From: Aliicoccus persicus_A
Lineage (GTDB): Bacteria; Bacillota; Bacilli; Staphylococcales; Salinicoccaceae
DNA length: 14,681 nucleotides
Direction: 5' to 3'
Assembly (NCBI GenBank): GCA_020741755.1
Contig: DYYI01000021.1
Span: 1 to 14,681 of the forward strand
In this document: one piece after another, positions 6,536 through 13,569 of the stretch
How the letters are laid out: every line of letters begins with the position of its first letter
Numbering within the stretch: position 1 is the first letter of the stretch
The notes under the pieces: model-generated
What the model was told of the DNA's origin: nothing
The model's input: the letters and a program-made list of their open reading frames with translations, nothing else
The model's database searches: none
Position numbers and translations under genes: made by a program

Positions 6536-7963
6536 ATGTTTAACAGAGCAAAACAGTATATCAATGGTGAGTGGGTAAACTCAACAAGTAATGAATCTGT
6601 TGAAGTGATCAATCCCGCAACCGAAGAGGTTTTAGGAAAAATTGCTAAAGGTACACGAGAAGATGTGGACAAAGCTGTAGAAGCAGCACATGCTGTTTAT
6701 CTTGAGTTTAGAAATACTTCAGTAGAATACAGAAAAGAACTGCTCCAAAAAATTCTTGAAGAATATAAAAAGCGTAAAGATGATTTAATCGATGCAATGA
6801 CAGCAGAGCTCGGTGCGCCGCTTCAGCTTTCAGAAAAAACACATTATCAAGCGGGTATCAACCATTTTGAAGGTGCAATCGATGGTATCGAAAAAGTCGT
6901 TTTCGAAGAACGTCGTGGTGAAGCACTTGTTGTGAAAGAAGCTGTCGGCGTTTCTGGATTGATTACACCGTGGAACTTCCCGACGAATCAAACGTGTATT
7001 AAATTAGCAGCAGCATTTGCAGCGGGTTGTCCTGTTGTATTAAAACCTTCAAGTGAAACACCGTTTGCTGCAATTATATTAGCAGAGATTTTTGAAGCAG
7101 CTGGTGTACCAAAAGGTTACTTCAACTTAGTCACAGGTAGTGGTAGTGTCGTCGGTGACGCAATCAGTTCACATCCTAAAATTCGTAAAGTGTCATTCAC
7201 TGGTTCAGGTGCAGCTGGTAAATTAATCATGAAAAATGCTGCAGATAGTTTTAAGAAAATTTCACTAGAACTCGGTGGTAAGTCGCCACTTATTATTTTA
7301 GATGATGTTGATATTGAAGAAGCAGCAGAAGCAGCGCTGACTAAAATCATGAACAATTCTGGTCAAGTATGTACAGCTGCATCACGTACACTCATCCCCG
7401 AACATTTAAAAGAAGAATTCGAAGCTGCAGTTTTGAAAAAGTTACCAGAATTTACTGTTGGTAATCCACGAGAAGAAGGGATTCGCGTTGGTCCATTAGT
7501 ATCTAAAGAACAGTTTGATACGGTTCAAGGATATATTTTAAAAGGACAAGATGAAGCAAAATTAATTGCAGGTGGGCTTGGCAAACCTGAAGGTTTAGAC
7601 AAAGGTTATTTCGTTAAACCAACAGTATTCACAGATGTTAAAAATAATATGACGATAGCACAAGAAGAAATTTTCGGACCTGTAATGACGATTCTGACAT
7701 ATAAAGATCTGGATGAAGCAATTGAAATTGCGAACGACGTTGAATTTGGCTTAGCGGGATATATTATCGGTAATGACAAAGAAGTCATTCGTAAGTTAGC
7801 ACGTAATATCGAGTCTGGTGTCGTCTCATTAAATGATGGTGTTCGCACGAATGATTTACCGTTTGGGGGATATAAGAGCTCAGGTATCGGAAGAGAATGG
7901 GGAGACTTCGGTATCGAAGAATATCTTGAAGTGAAGTCTATTCCAGGTTATTTCACTGAGTAA
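6536..7963 (+). CDS. NAD(P)-dependent aldehyde dehydrogenase
   Basis: The 475-residue product is a complete class aldehyde dehydrogenase, oxidising an aldehyde to its carboxylic acid with NAD or NADP in the cytoplasm. Motifs in order: INGEWV at 9-14, INPATEEV at 25-32, the PWNFP turn with Asn at 145-149, cofactor-binding Lys170 in VVLKPSSETP, FTGSGAAG at 221-228, the general base Glu245 in LELGGKSP, the catalytic Cys279 in NNSGQVCTAASR, EEIFGPV near 377-383, and the C-terminal LPFGGYKSSGIGREWGDFGIEEYLEVKSI. It strongly resembles the 475-residue uncharacterised aldehyde dehydrogenase of Staphylococcus aureus as I remember it; the substrate is not known. AGGAGG lies eight bases before the ATG. 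It diverges from aspA and ends at a bidirectional terminator. Confidence 0.93.
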   Translation: MFNRAKQYINGEWVNSTSNESVEVINPATEEVLGKIAKGTREDVDKAVEAAHAVYLEFRNTSVEYRKELLQKILEEYKKRKDDLIDAMTAELGAPLQLSEKTHYQAGINHFEGAIDGIEKVVFEERRGEALVVKEAVGVSGLITPWNFPTNQTCIKLAAAFAAGCPVVLKPSSETPFAAIILAEIFEAAGVPKGYFNLVTGSGSVVGDAISSHPKIRKVSFTGSGAAGKLIMKNAADSFKKISLELGGKSPLIILDDVDIEEAAEAALTKIMNNSGQVCTAASRTLIPEHLKEEFEAAVLKKLPEFTVGNPREEGIRVGPLVSKEQFDTVQGYILKGQDEAKLIAGGLGKPEGLDKGYFVKPTVFTDVKNNMTIAQEEIFGPVMTILTYKDLDEAIEIANDVEFGLAGYIIGNDKEVIRKLARNIESGVVSLNDGVRTNDLPFGGYKSSGIGREWGDFGIEEYLEVKSIPGYFTE

Positions 7964-7977
7964 ATCAAGACAAATAT

Positions 7978-8026
7978 AAAACCGTACGTAACAAGCGATG
8001 ATTCGCTCGTTACGTACGGTTATTTT
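7978..8026. terminator. Bidirectional intrinsic terminator between convergent genes
   Basis: AACCGTACGTAAC (7980-7992) pairs with GTTACGTACGGTT (8009-8021); after one mismatch AGCG/CGCT extends the stem, with loop ATGATT. The plus strand runs into TATTTTAATT and the minus strand into TTTTATATTTG. It ends the aldehyde dehydrogenase gene and the operon that runs from 12038 down to 8029. Confidence 0.88.
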
Positions 8027-8028
8027 AA

Positions 8029-9474
8029 TTATTCAACATCACTTGATTCTTCTGTCTGTTCACCTTCAAAAGTCTCTTCGCCTTCAACTGCTACTTCATC
8101 GATAGGTAATTCATCATTTAAATCATTAAATACTGTGAATGTCCCACCGTAGTTTGCCACCCATACCTTACCTGTTTTCTCATCATATGTGACACCGATC
8201 GGAGAATAACCAACAGGTTCTCTTTGAATTTCTTCGAGTGTATTTGCATCAAACTTCGAAACGGTTGCTTCATCGTAGTTTACAACATATAAAGCTGTGC
8301 CGTCTGGTGAAATATCAGTCGTTCTTGGCTCAAGACCTGTATACGTACTATCGATTACTTCTGCCGTCTCCGCATCCATCTTCAAGATCATATTCTCACG
8401 TGAAAGCGTTAAGTAAATGATGTCGCCTTCAGGACTGATTACTAAGTGACGTGGCATAATACCCGTGTCCATTACTTTTTCAGACGTTCCATTTTCAATG
8501 TCCACACGATAAAGTTCATGTGCCCACTGTGCAGTAACGTATGCTGTTTTATCGTCTGGAAGAATGACAATACCACGTGGATTTGTGTTCAGTGGTACTC
8601 TATGCAATGTCTCACCAGACTCAACATCGATGATTGACATATCGTGGTCACACCAGTTTGACACTAACAATGTGCTGTCATCACTCGTTAAAGCGACATA
8701 TTTCGGAATTCTACCCGCTTGGATGACATCATCCCACTCTAGTGTTTCCGCATTCAAACGATAAATGAAACCAGGTGTAATTGCGCTACCACTCGTACAT
8801 GCATCATCTGCATAGCCACCATAATCAGCAACTAAATAGTTTGATACATATGCATAATCACCGTCAGACGTCCACACCGCTTCAACAGGTGAACCGTTGA
8901 TGAGCGTGTCTTCAGGATACTCTGTGAAACCATATGAATGTAAATCAACTGCATCACTCAAACTCTTCACGAGTTCATTCGTTTCAGAATCATAAAGTGT
9001 CACACTGTGTTGATACAACATGTTATTCGCAATAAGCAACCCTTCACCATTCGAAACGATCGATTTTGGTGTTGCCGGACCTTCAGTTACAGTCTCTTCA
9101 AATGACATAAATGTTTCATTAGAAGGTGCTCTGTCTGCTAAATAATCCACTTCTTCCTCTTCTTCACTTTCATCGTCAACTGCTGTATCTTCGTCTGATT
9201 CTTCTTCTGATGTTTCTTCATCAGTATCTTCTGATTCTTCTTCAGTGTCTACTGACTCTTCATCTGTTTCTTCTTCAGACTCTGTTTCTTCAGTAGATTC
9301 TTCTTCGACTTCTTCCTCAGTATCTTCAGACGTATCTTCTGTTTCTTCGTCCGCATCTACTTCTTCTGATGAAACTTCTTCGACATCTTCAACTTCAGAG
9401 TCATCATTCGTATCGGCATCGGAACATGCTGCAAGCAGCATTAAGAGTGATATGGATAATAATAATTTTTTCAT
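8029..9474 (-). CDS. Surface lipoprotein: long acidic stalk plus YVTN-type beta-propeller
   Basis: The 481-residue product begins with a lipoprotein signal, lipobox Leu-Ala-Ala-Cys with Cys17. Residues 18 to about 110 are a low-complexity stalk almost wholly Glu, Asp, Ser and Thr. Residues about 120-460 contain repeated units of roughly 40 residues with patterns such as AYVTAQWAHELYRVD, DGTALYVVNYDEATVSKFD and VWVANYGGTFTVF, typical of seven-bladed YVTN/YncE-like propellers; the ends are acidic again. Two cysteines, Cys226 and Cys275, may form a disulfide, which is unusual in Firmicute exported proteins. The stalk probably carries the propeller through the wall. Propellers of this type bind proteins, metals or ligands; I cannot name the target. 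The start has GAGG about seven bases upstream. It lies 19 bases after the racemase gene with no terminator between, so it is probably the last gene of that operon. Confidence 0.85.
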   Translation of the reverse strand: MKKLLLSISLLMLLAACSDADTNDDSEVEDVEEVSSEEVDADEETEDTSEDTEEEVEEESTEETESEEETDEESVDTEEESEDTDEETSEEESDEDTAVDDESEEEEEVDYLADRAPSNETFMSFEETVTEGPATPKSIVSNGEGLLIANNMLYQHSVTLYDSETNELVKSLSDAVDLHSYGFTEYPEDTLINGSPVEAVWTSDGDYAYVSNYLVADYGGYADDACTSGSAITPGFIYRLNAETLEWDDVIQAGRIPKYVALTSDDSTLLVSNWCDHDMSIIDVESGETLHRVPLNTNPRGIVILPDDKTAYVTAQWAHELYRVDIENGTSEKVMDTGIMPRHLVISPEGDIIYLTLSRENMILKMDAETAEVIDSTYTGLEPRTTDISPDGTALYVVNYDEATVSKFDANTLEEIQREPVGYSPIGVTYDEKTGKVWVANYGGTFTVFNDLNDELPIDEVAVEGEETFEGEQTEESSDVE

Positions 9475-9493
9475 TGTACTACCTCATTTAATA

Positions 9494-10195
9494 TTATTTA
9501 TTCTGGGTAACCCGCGCACGGTTAATCGTCTCTAAAATCGTTAGCTTCTGTGCGTCAATGAGTTCATCGTCTGAAATTTCTAAATGTGAATTCAAAAGGG
9601 ATAATTCAGTACAACCTAGAATAATGACTTCTGCACCAAGTGATTTATATTCTTCAATTAATGACTGGAACACGTCTACATTAATAAAGTTGTTTTGTTT
9701 CACATCATCATAGATCAATGACATCATTCGCTCTTGCAATGCCTCAGTCGTTTCGATAACTTGATTGCCGCTGTCTTTAATAACATCATGGTAGAGTTTA
9801 CTTTCAAGCGTACCTGATGTTGCCATGATTCCTACTTTTTTCCGTTTTAATTCTACCAGTCTCTCTTTCACAATATCCAACATGTTTAATATTGGCACGT
9901 TCGTAGACGCTTTAATTTCTTTCAAATAGTAGTGTGCCGTATTACATGCAATGACGACAAATTCAACACCAAGCAACTCTACTTTTTTCGCTGCATCGAT
10001 CAAATATGGTGCCGGATTTTCATTCGATTGATCCAAAATGTATGCTGTACGATCTGGAATATCTGCATAATTATATAGGACATAATTCAAATATTTCTGA
10101 TCCTTGTCTGGGCGATAGTAACGATTCATATCTGTGATGAACTGAGTAGAAGCAAGCGTGCCCATTCCACCTATAATTCCAAAGAATTTACTCAT
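9494..10195 (-). CDS. Aspartate/glutamate racemase family protein
   Basis: The 233-residue product has the full motif set of the cofactor-independent Asp/Glu racemase family: GIIGGMG at 6-12, the first catalytic cysteine Cys84 in VIACNTAHYY, and the second, Cys195, in IILGCTELS. These two cysteines act as acid and base on either face of the alpha carbon to interconvert L- and D-amino acids. It looks closer to the RacX/YgeA/aspartate racemase branch (GGMG start, about 230 residues) than to glutamate racemase MurI, which is longer. It begins one base after the stop codon of the ATP-grasp gene, with only a weak AAGG site inside that gene's end, so translation is likely coupled. The pairing suggests that it makes a D-amino acid, probably D-aspartate, for the ligase. 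Family is sure; substrate is inferred from context. Confidence 0.88.
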   Translation of the reverse strand: MSKFFGIIGGMGTLASTQFITDMNRYYRPDKDQKYLNYVLYNYADIPDRTAYILDQSNENPAPYLIDAAKKVELLGVEFVVIACNTAHYYLKEIKASTNVPILNMLDIVKERLVELKRKKVGIMATSGTLESKLYHDVIKDSGNQVIETTEALQERMMSLIYDDVKQNNFINVDVFQSLIEEYKSLGAEVIILGCTELSLLNSHLEISDDELIDAQKLTILETINRARVTQNK

Positions 10196-10196
10196 G

Positions 10197-11405
10197 CTAC
10201 CTTCCTTCTACAATCTCCATGCGTGCACGTCGATGATACTTCAGCATTTCCAGCTTACGCTTTAAGCTCGAATCTCCTTTATAATCATAAGGACTATACA
10301 CATTATGAGATTGTTTAAGATTGTTAAATGTATCTTTATAATCATCGGTAATATATTTATTATTCAATCCATTATCGATTACTGTATACACAATATGAGA
10401 TTCATTAAAGTCACTCATATCTAACTGATAAAGTAAGTCATCCACAAGTATTTTTGCAACATTATAACCTTGAGCAGTTAATTGATAGTTCGAATATCCT
10501 AAACGTGGATTGAGTTCTAAAAAGTTCCATTCGCCTCTGCTGTTATCATAAATGATATCGAAGTTCGCAAATCCGACGTAATCCTTCTTTTCCAACAGAC
10601 GCGTAATCCCTTCTTTAACTTCAACTGGGACTTCTTCAGTTAAAATTGTTAAGTGATTTCCACCTTTCATTTCAGAACGATCTTCAACGAGCACACGACC
10701 GAATGAAACCAGTTTCACTTCCTTATCGACCGGCGAACGGTAACTTGTCACAACAGCAATATCCGTATCATCTGATTCGATATACTCTTGCAACACCAAG
10801 CGTTCTAAAAATCCATCTTCACGTATTTGCTTCAACGCCGCTTCGGCTTGAACTTCATTGTCGTTCACATAAATCTTTTTAATACCACTTTTTACAGCTG
10901 CTTCAAAGTGTCTTGATTCCAAATGTTTAATGACAAGTTTACCTTTGGCATCAGCTGGAAATTCATCATCCGCACCGAGGGTCCATGTTTTTGGATACTT
11001 CAGCCCAACGGTTTCACAAATATTATAGAAGTCTTGCTTATTCGCCACTTCATCTACAAGTTCTTTACCAGAGAATGGAATATGCCAATCGTCACCAAAC
11101 AGATCTATATTTGAAAGGACATAGTTCACTGAAAAATCTTCAGAAGGGACTATTATTTTTTCATAGCCCGGATACTTATTTTCTATTACTTCGATGTATT
11201 TTTTTAAACTCTCCCTCGGCTCATAATGTAAATTGCTATCTACTGTAATATTAAACAATTTTGAGTCTTTAACAGGGAAAATAACGACGCCACATAATAG
11301 CTCCGTGTTTACACCATATTGCTCATGAAATGCGCGAGCAAGGCTATACGCACCTAAATTCGCACCAATCGTTACCGGTACAAATTTTCTATTATTTTGA
11401 TTCAT
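10197..11405 (-). CDS. ATP-grasp carboxylate-amine ligase, candidate D-aspartate ligase
   Basis: This 402-residue protein has an N-terminal pre-ATP-grasp domain opening with KFVPVTIGANLGAYSLARAFHEQYG, the pattern I associate with Enterococcus/Lactococcus D-aspartate ligases (Asl/AslA). ATP-grasp features follow: the lysine strand KLVIKH at 156-161, LVLQEYIESDDTDI at 203-216, NFDIIYD at 281-287, and the metal-binding FLELNPRLGYSN at 295-306. D-aspartate ligases activate the beta-carboxyl of D-Asp as an acyl phosphate and join it to the epsilon amine of Lys3 in peptidoglycan precursors. Immediate coupling to an Asp/Glu racemase gene supports that model. Against it, described staphylococcal relatives mostly use glycine-rich bridges built by FemXAB, so the acceptor could be another envelope amine or a free peptide. 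The ribosome binding site (AAAGG about 11 bases away) is weak. ATP-grasp is sure; D-Asp ligation is a hypothesis. Confidence 0.8.
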   Translation of the reverse strand: MNQNNRKFVPVTIGANLGAYSLARAFHEQYGVNTELLCGVVIFPVKDSKLFNITVDSNLHYEPRESLKKYIEVIENKYPGYEKIIVPSEDFSVNYVLSNIDLFGDDWHIPFSGKELVDEVANKQDFYNICETVGLKYPKTWTLGADDEFPADAKGKLVIKHLESRHFEAAVKSGIKKIYVNDNEVQAEAALKQIREDGFLERLVLQEYIESDDTDIAVVTSYRSPVDKEVKLVSFGRVLVEDRSEMKGGNHLTILTEEVPVEVKEGITRLLEKKDYVGFANFDIIYDNSRGEWNFLELNPRLGYSNYQLTAQGYNVAKILVDDLLYQLDMSDFNESHIVYTVIDNGLNNKYITDDYKDTFNNLKQSHNVYSPYDYKGDSSLKRKLEMLKYHRRARMEIVEGR

Positions 11406-11441
11406 TAAAAATCCGACCTTTCTAATTTAAAAGAATGAAAT

Positions 11442-12038
11442 TTATTCCAGTTCATCCTTATCTCTATGTATTAAAATACTCATTATTATAATACCGACAA
11501 CGAACAGGACAAGCAGTGTCCCCATAACAATTGTCGTGTAGCTGATTGCCTCACCATTCTCACTAAATAAAAAGATTAAATGCTGACCACCTATAATTGT
11601 AATCAAAATAGTTAATGGCCAAAAATTCAGTATGATCGTCACAATCACGATGAAGATAAAAACAACAACACCTATACTTCGTGCAGTGGATGGTGCAAGC
11701 TCAAAAAATGTGACAAGTGGAAACCACCGTGAAAAAAATGTCAGAGCAATTACGATCACAATACTCAAAACTGCGCCACCAAAAAAATAAGTAAAGCCTT
11801 GATTTGTTAAGTTCTTCTCATCACTATCATAGTGTTCCACAATCAATCTCTCGGTCCACTTGATCATCATCATTGGAATAACACATGCACTCACAATCAA
11901 TACAATGAGCAATGTTAAACTGACATCAAATTTACCATTTAGCATATCCGTCATCTCTATAAAGAGAAATATAATAATCGGTACTAATAAAATTTTTAGT
12001 TTATAGTACTTTAACCACGGCACCTTTTGTTCAACCAT
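11442..12038 (-). CDS. Integral membrane protein of unknown function (5-6 transmembrane segments)
   Basis: The frame can start at 12044 or two codons later at 12038. AGGA overlaps the first ATG and lies five bases before the second, so the second start (198 residues) is chosen. Numbered from the first Met, hydrophobic segments lie at about 17-34, 41-61, 86-105, 123-140, 142-160 and 169-192; the fourth and fifth are joined by only Phe-Trp-Pro and may be a hairpin. A charged loop (residues 62-82, HYDSDEKNLTNQ) and a charged tail (HRDKDELE) are the only large polar parts. I recognise no family or catalytic motif. It lies 36 bases upstream of the ATP-grasp gene with no terminator between, so it is the probable first gene of the four-gene operon. 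It might export or flip a product of the ligase; that is speculation. Confidence 0.75.
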   Translation of the reverse strand: MVEQKVPWLKYYKLKILLVPIIIFLFIEMTDMLNGKFDVSLTLLIVLIVSACVIPMMMIKWTERLIVEHYDSDEKNLTNQGFTYFFGGAVLSIVIVIALTFFSRWFPLVTFFELAPSTARSIGVVVFIFIVIVTIILNFWPLTILITIIGGQHLIFLFSENGEAISYTTIVMGTLLVLFVVGIIIMSILIHRDKDELE

Positions 12039-12134
12039 CTGCATCCTACTTTCAAAGGCTCAAGTAAATCATAAATAACTATTATTCATTTTACACTATT
12101 TAACCGACTGAATTCATTATTAACGATAAAAACA

Positions 12135-12163
12135 TTGCGTATCTTTTCATTTTATATTAAAAT
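12135..12163 (+). promoter_or_regulatory. Promoter of tRNA-Leu(CAA)
   Basis: TTGCGT (12135-12140), a 17-base spacer and TAAAAT (12158-12163) form a sigma-A-like promoter ending 19 bases before the tRNA. It explains how this isolated tRNA is expressed. Confidence 0.5.
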
Positions 12164-12182
12164 AATACTTGTCGATTTTTAT

Positions 12183-12264
12183 GCCGCCGTGGCGGAATTG
12201 GCAGACGCGCTGGACTCAAAATCCAGTTCTTAACGGAGTGTCGGTTCGATCCCGACCGGCGGTA
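12183..12264 (+). tRNA. tRNA-Leu(CAA)
   Basis: This is an 82-base class II tRNA with a long variable arm. The acceptor GCCGCCG pairs with CGGCGGT (first pair G-U), the D arm has GGCGGAATTGGCAGAC, and the T arm has GGTTCGATCCC. The anticodon stem CTGGA/TCCAG holds the loop CTCAAAA, giving anticodon CAA, which reads UUG. Discriminator A is present; CCA is not encoded. It stands alone with its own promoter and terminator, about 1.8 kb from the opposite-strand tRNA cluster. Confidence 0.95.
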
Positions 12265-12270
12265 TCGCAA

Positions 12271-12305
12271 ACCCTTTCTCAATATATTGAGGAAGGGTAA
12301 TTTTT
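12271..12305 (+). terminator. Terminator of tRNA-Leu
   Basis: ACCCTT and CTCAA (12271-12282, one bulged T) pair with TTGAG and AAGGGT (12287-12298), loop TATA, followed by AATTTTT. It directly follows the tRNA. Confidence 0.8.
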
Positions 12306-12308
12306 ATG

Positions 12309-12341
12309 AAAAAAGAGTCAGATGTAGTTCACATCTGACTC
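12309..12341 (-). terminator. Terminator of rsgA
   Basis: GAGTCAGATGT (12315-12325) pairs perfectly with ACATCTGACTC (12331-12341), loop AGTTC. The minus strand continues into TTTTTT (complement of 12309-12314). It lies eight bases beyond the rsgA stop codon. Confidence 0.87.
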
Positions 12342-12349
12342 AAAAAACA

Positions 12350-13357
12350 TTATTGTTTCTTTTTTAACTCACGTACTTTTCTTTTCTCTTTTTCAGCTTC
12401 ATGCTTCATCTGACCCTGAAACTTCTTCTCATTGACTAAAAATCTTTCATATAACACTTCAGATATCTCACCATCTTTCACGGCTTGTATGACTGCACAA
12501 CCTGGCTCATGTTTATGTGTACAATCATTAAAACGACATTCATCCATTCGTTCGTAAATACTATTAAACAGTGAATCAAGTTCAATATTTTGAGTAGAGC
12601 TAATTGTTTTGAATCCAGGCGTATCCATTAAATAAGATTTTGTTGAAGGTAAGTACATTAACTTCGTATGCGTCGTCGTATGCTTACCCTTACCATCATC
12701 TCTAACATCTTTCGTGTCCTCATTTAAACCAGTTAAAGAATTAACAAGTGTTGACTTACCTGCACCAGATGCTCCGATGAACATCGATGTCGAACCTTCA
12801 ACGAGCAATGATTTTAACTCTTCTAAGGTCTCTTCCTGATACATACTGATTGGTGTCAGTGTGACTTCAGGATATACAGAAGAGATCTCTGAAATGATTT
12901 CAATCATTTTTTCTACGTAATCTGATTTAGAAATCAACACATGAACTTCTACATTCGGTTGATTAAAGACGACATAATATCGCTCAAATTTAGATAGTGT
13001 AAAACGCTGATCTGCAGCAATCAATATAAACACTTGGTCCACATTCGCAGCAAGCAATTGTTCCTCATGATTCTCATTAAAACTTTTAGATGCATGACTC
13101 GATTGCTTAGACACTTTAGATCTCAGTTCATTTAAAGTATCGATATATGTGATGCCTTCATAGTCAGCCAGTGATACAAAATCACCAACGACAGTCGATA
13201 TTTCATATAACTTCCGGACTTTTTCAATATTCTTTAAAACTTCTCCATTATAAAACACATCATAATAGTAATGTCTTTTCTCAATAATTCGGCCGACATT
13301 TTCTACACCGAATTCTTCTTCATAACTACTTAATCCGTAATCATTAAAATTCTTCAT
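12350..13357 (-). CDS. rsgA: Ribosome small-subunit-dependent GTPase A, long form
   Basis: RsgA (YjeQ/YloQ) is a circularly permuted GTPase that checks late 30S subunit assembly. The 335-residue product has an N-terminal extension plus OB-fold (about 1-80), then G-motifs in permuted order: G4-like SKSD at 143-146, P-loop GASGAGKST at 195-203, switch threonines KHTTTH at 215-220, and G3 DTPG at 235-238. A C-terminal zinc finger is complete: Cys274, Cys279, His281, Cys287. The tail is lysine-rich and should contact rRNA. G4 has Ser in place of the usual Asn of NKxD. The length and N-terminus (YGLSSYEEEFG) fit the longer RsgA variety (about 335-350 residues) rather than the roughly 290-residue form usually found beside prpC-prkC, so this may be a second paralogue. 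AGAGG lies eight bases before the start. A regulatory leader of about 240 nt precedes it. Confidence 0.92.
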   Translation of the reverse strand: MKNFNDYGLSSYEEEFGVENVGRIIEKRHYYYDVFYNGEVLKNIEKVRKLYEISTVVGDFVSLADYEGITYIDTLNELRSKVSKQSSHASKSFNENHEEQLLAANVDQVFILIAADQRFTLSKFERYYVVFNQPNVEVHVLISKSDYVEKMIEIISEISSVYPEVTLTPISMYQEETLEELKSLLVEGSTSMFIGASGAGKSTLVNSLTGLNEDTKDVRDDGKGKHTTTHTKLMYLPSTKSYLMDTPGFKTISSTQNIELDSLFNSIYERMDECRFNDCTHKHEPGCAVIQAVKDGEISEVLYERFLVNEKKFQGQMKHEAEKEKRKVRELKKKQ

Positions 13358-13423
13358 TTTATATTCCTCTCTTTGTTAGAACGCTAAACATAGGTGACTT
13401 ATCATAGAATATATTCACGCACC

Positions 13424-13455
13424 AAAAAAGACGCATACGAAGTGTACACGCCCCC
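13424..13455 (-). terminator. Intrinsic terminator inside the rsgA leader (attenuator)
   Basis: On the minus strand GGCGTGTAC (13452-13444) pairs with GTATGCGTC (13438-13430) over 9 bp with three G-U pairs, loop ACTTC, followed by six T (13429-13424). The stem is moderate, as expected for a terminator meant to be disrupted. It works only toward rsgA: the plus strand has no T run after it. It lies 67 bases before the rsgA start. Confidence 0.6.
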
Positions 13456-13509
13456 AAAAAGAGTAATACATATTTAAAAAGCGTTTAAGCATATCTTAAA
13501 CAGATCGAT

Positions 13510-13569
13510 TTAAACAGACTCCTGGGCGTGAATATATACAGTTACAATGCTAGTAATTTGTTTTGTCAT
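13510..13569 (-). CDS. Candidate 19-residue leader peptide of the rsgA attenuator
   Basis: An ATG complementary to 13567-13569 opens a 19-codon frame, MTKQITSIVTVYIHAQESV, ending TAA at 13510-13512. Upstream GGGGG (13580-13584, then TG) resembles GGAGGTG with one A-to-G change and lies 10 bases from the ATG. Codons 12-16 encode segment B, so the peptide's own coding sequence can hide its Shine-Dalgarno. The length and the beta-branched run ITSIVTVYI recall stalling leader peptides such as the 19-residue ErmC leader, but there is no clear sequence match. It lacks the features of type I toxins (no long hydrophobic helix, no charged tail). It may have no function as a peptide apart from placing a ribosome. 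Confidence 0.5.
   Translation of the reverse strand: MTKQITSIVTVYIHAQESV

Noticed and set aside
8970..9420. Low-complexity stalk considered as serine-aspartate (Sdr) adhesin repeats
   Set aside because: The stalk is N-terminal next to a lipobox and mixed Glu/Asp/Ser/Thr rather than regular SD dipeptides, and there is no LPXTG signal at the C-terminus.
9245..9535. Serine-rich open frame on the plus strand
   Set aside because: It is antisense to the acidic stalk of the lipoprotein; Glu/Asp codons read backwards give Ser and Val. It has no ribosome binding site.
13415..13492. 25-codon hydrophobic frame on the minus strand in the rsgA leader (starts MLKRFLNMYYSFWG), considered as a type I toxin
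   Set aside because: No Shine-Dalgarno precedes its ATG, the start lies inside a small hairpin, and the frame runs through the terminator stem and its T run.
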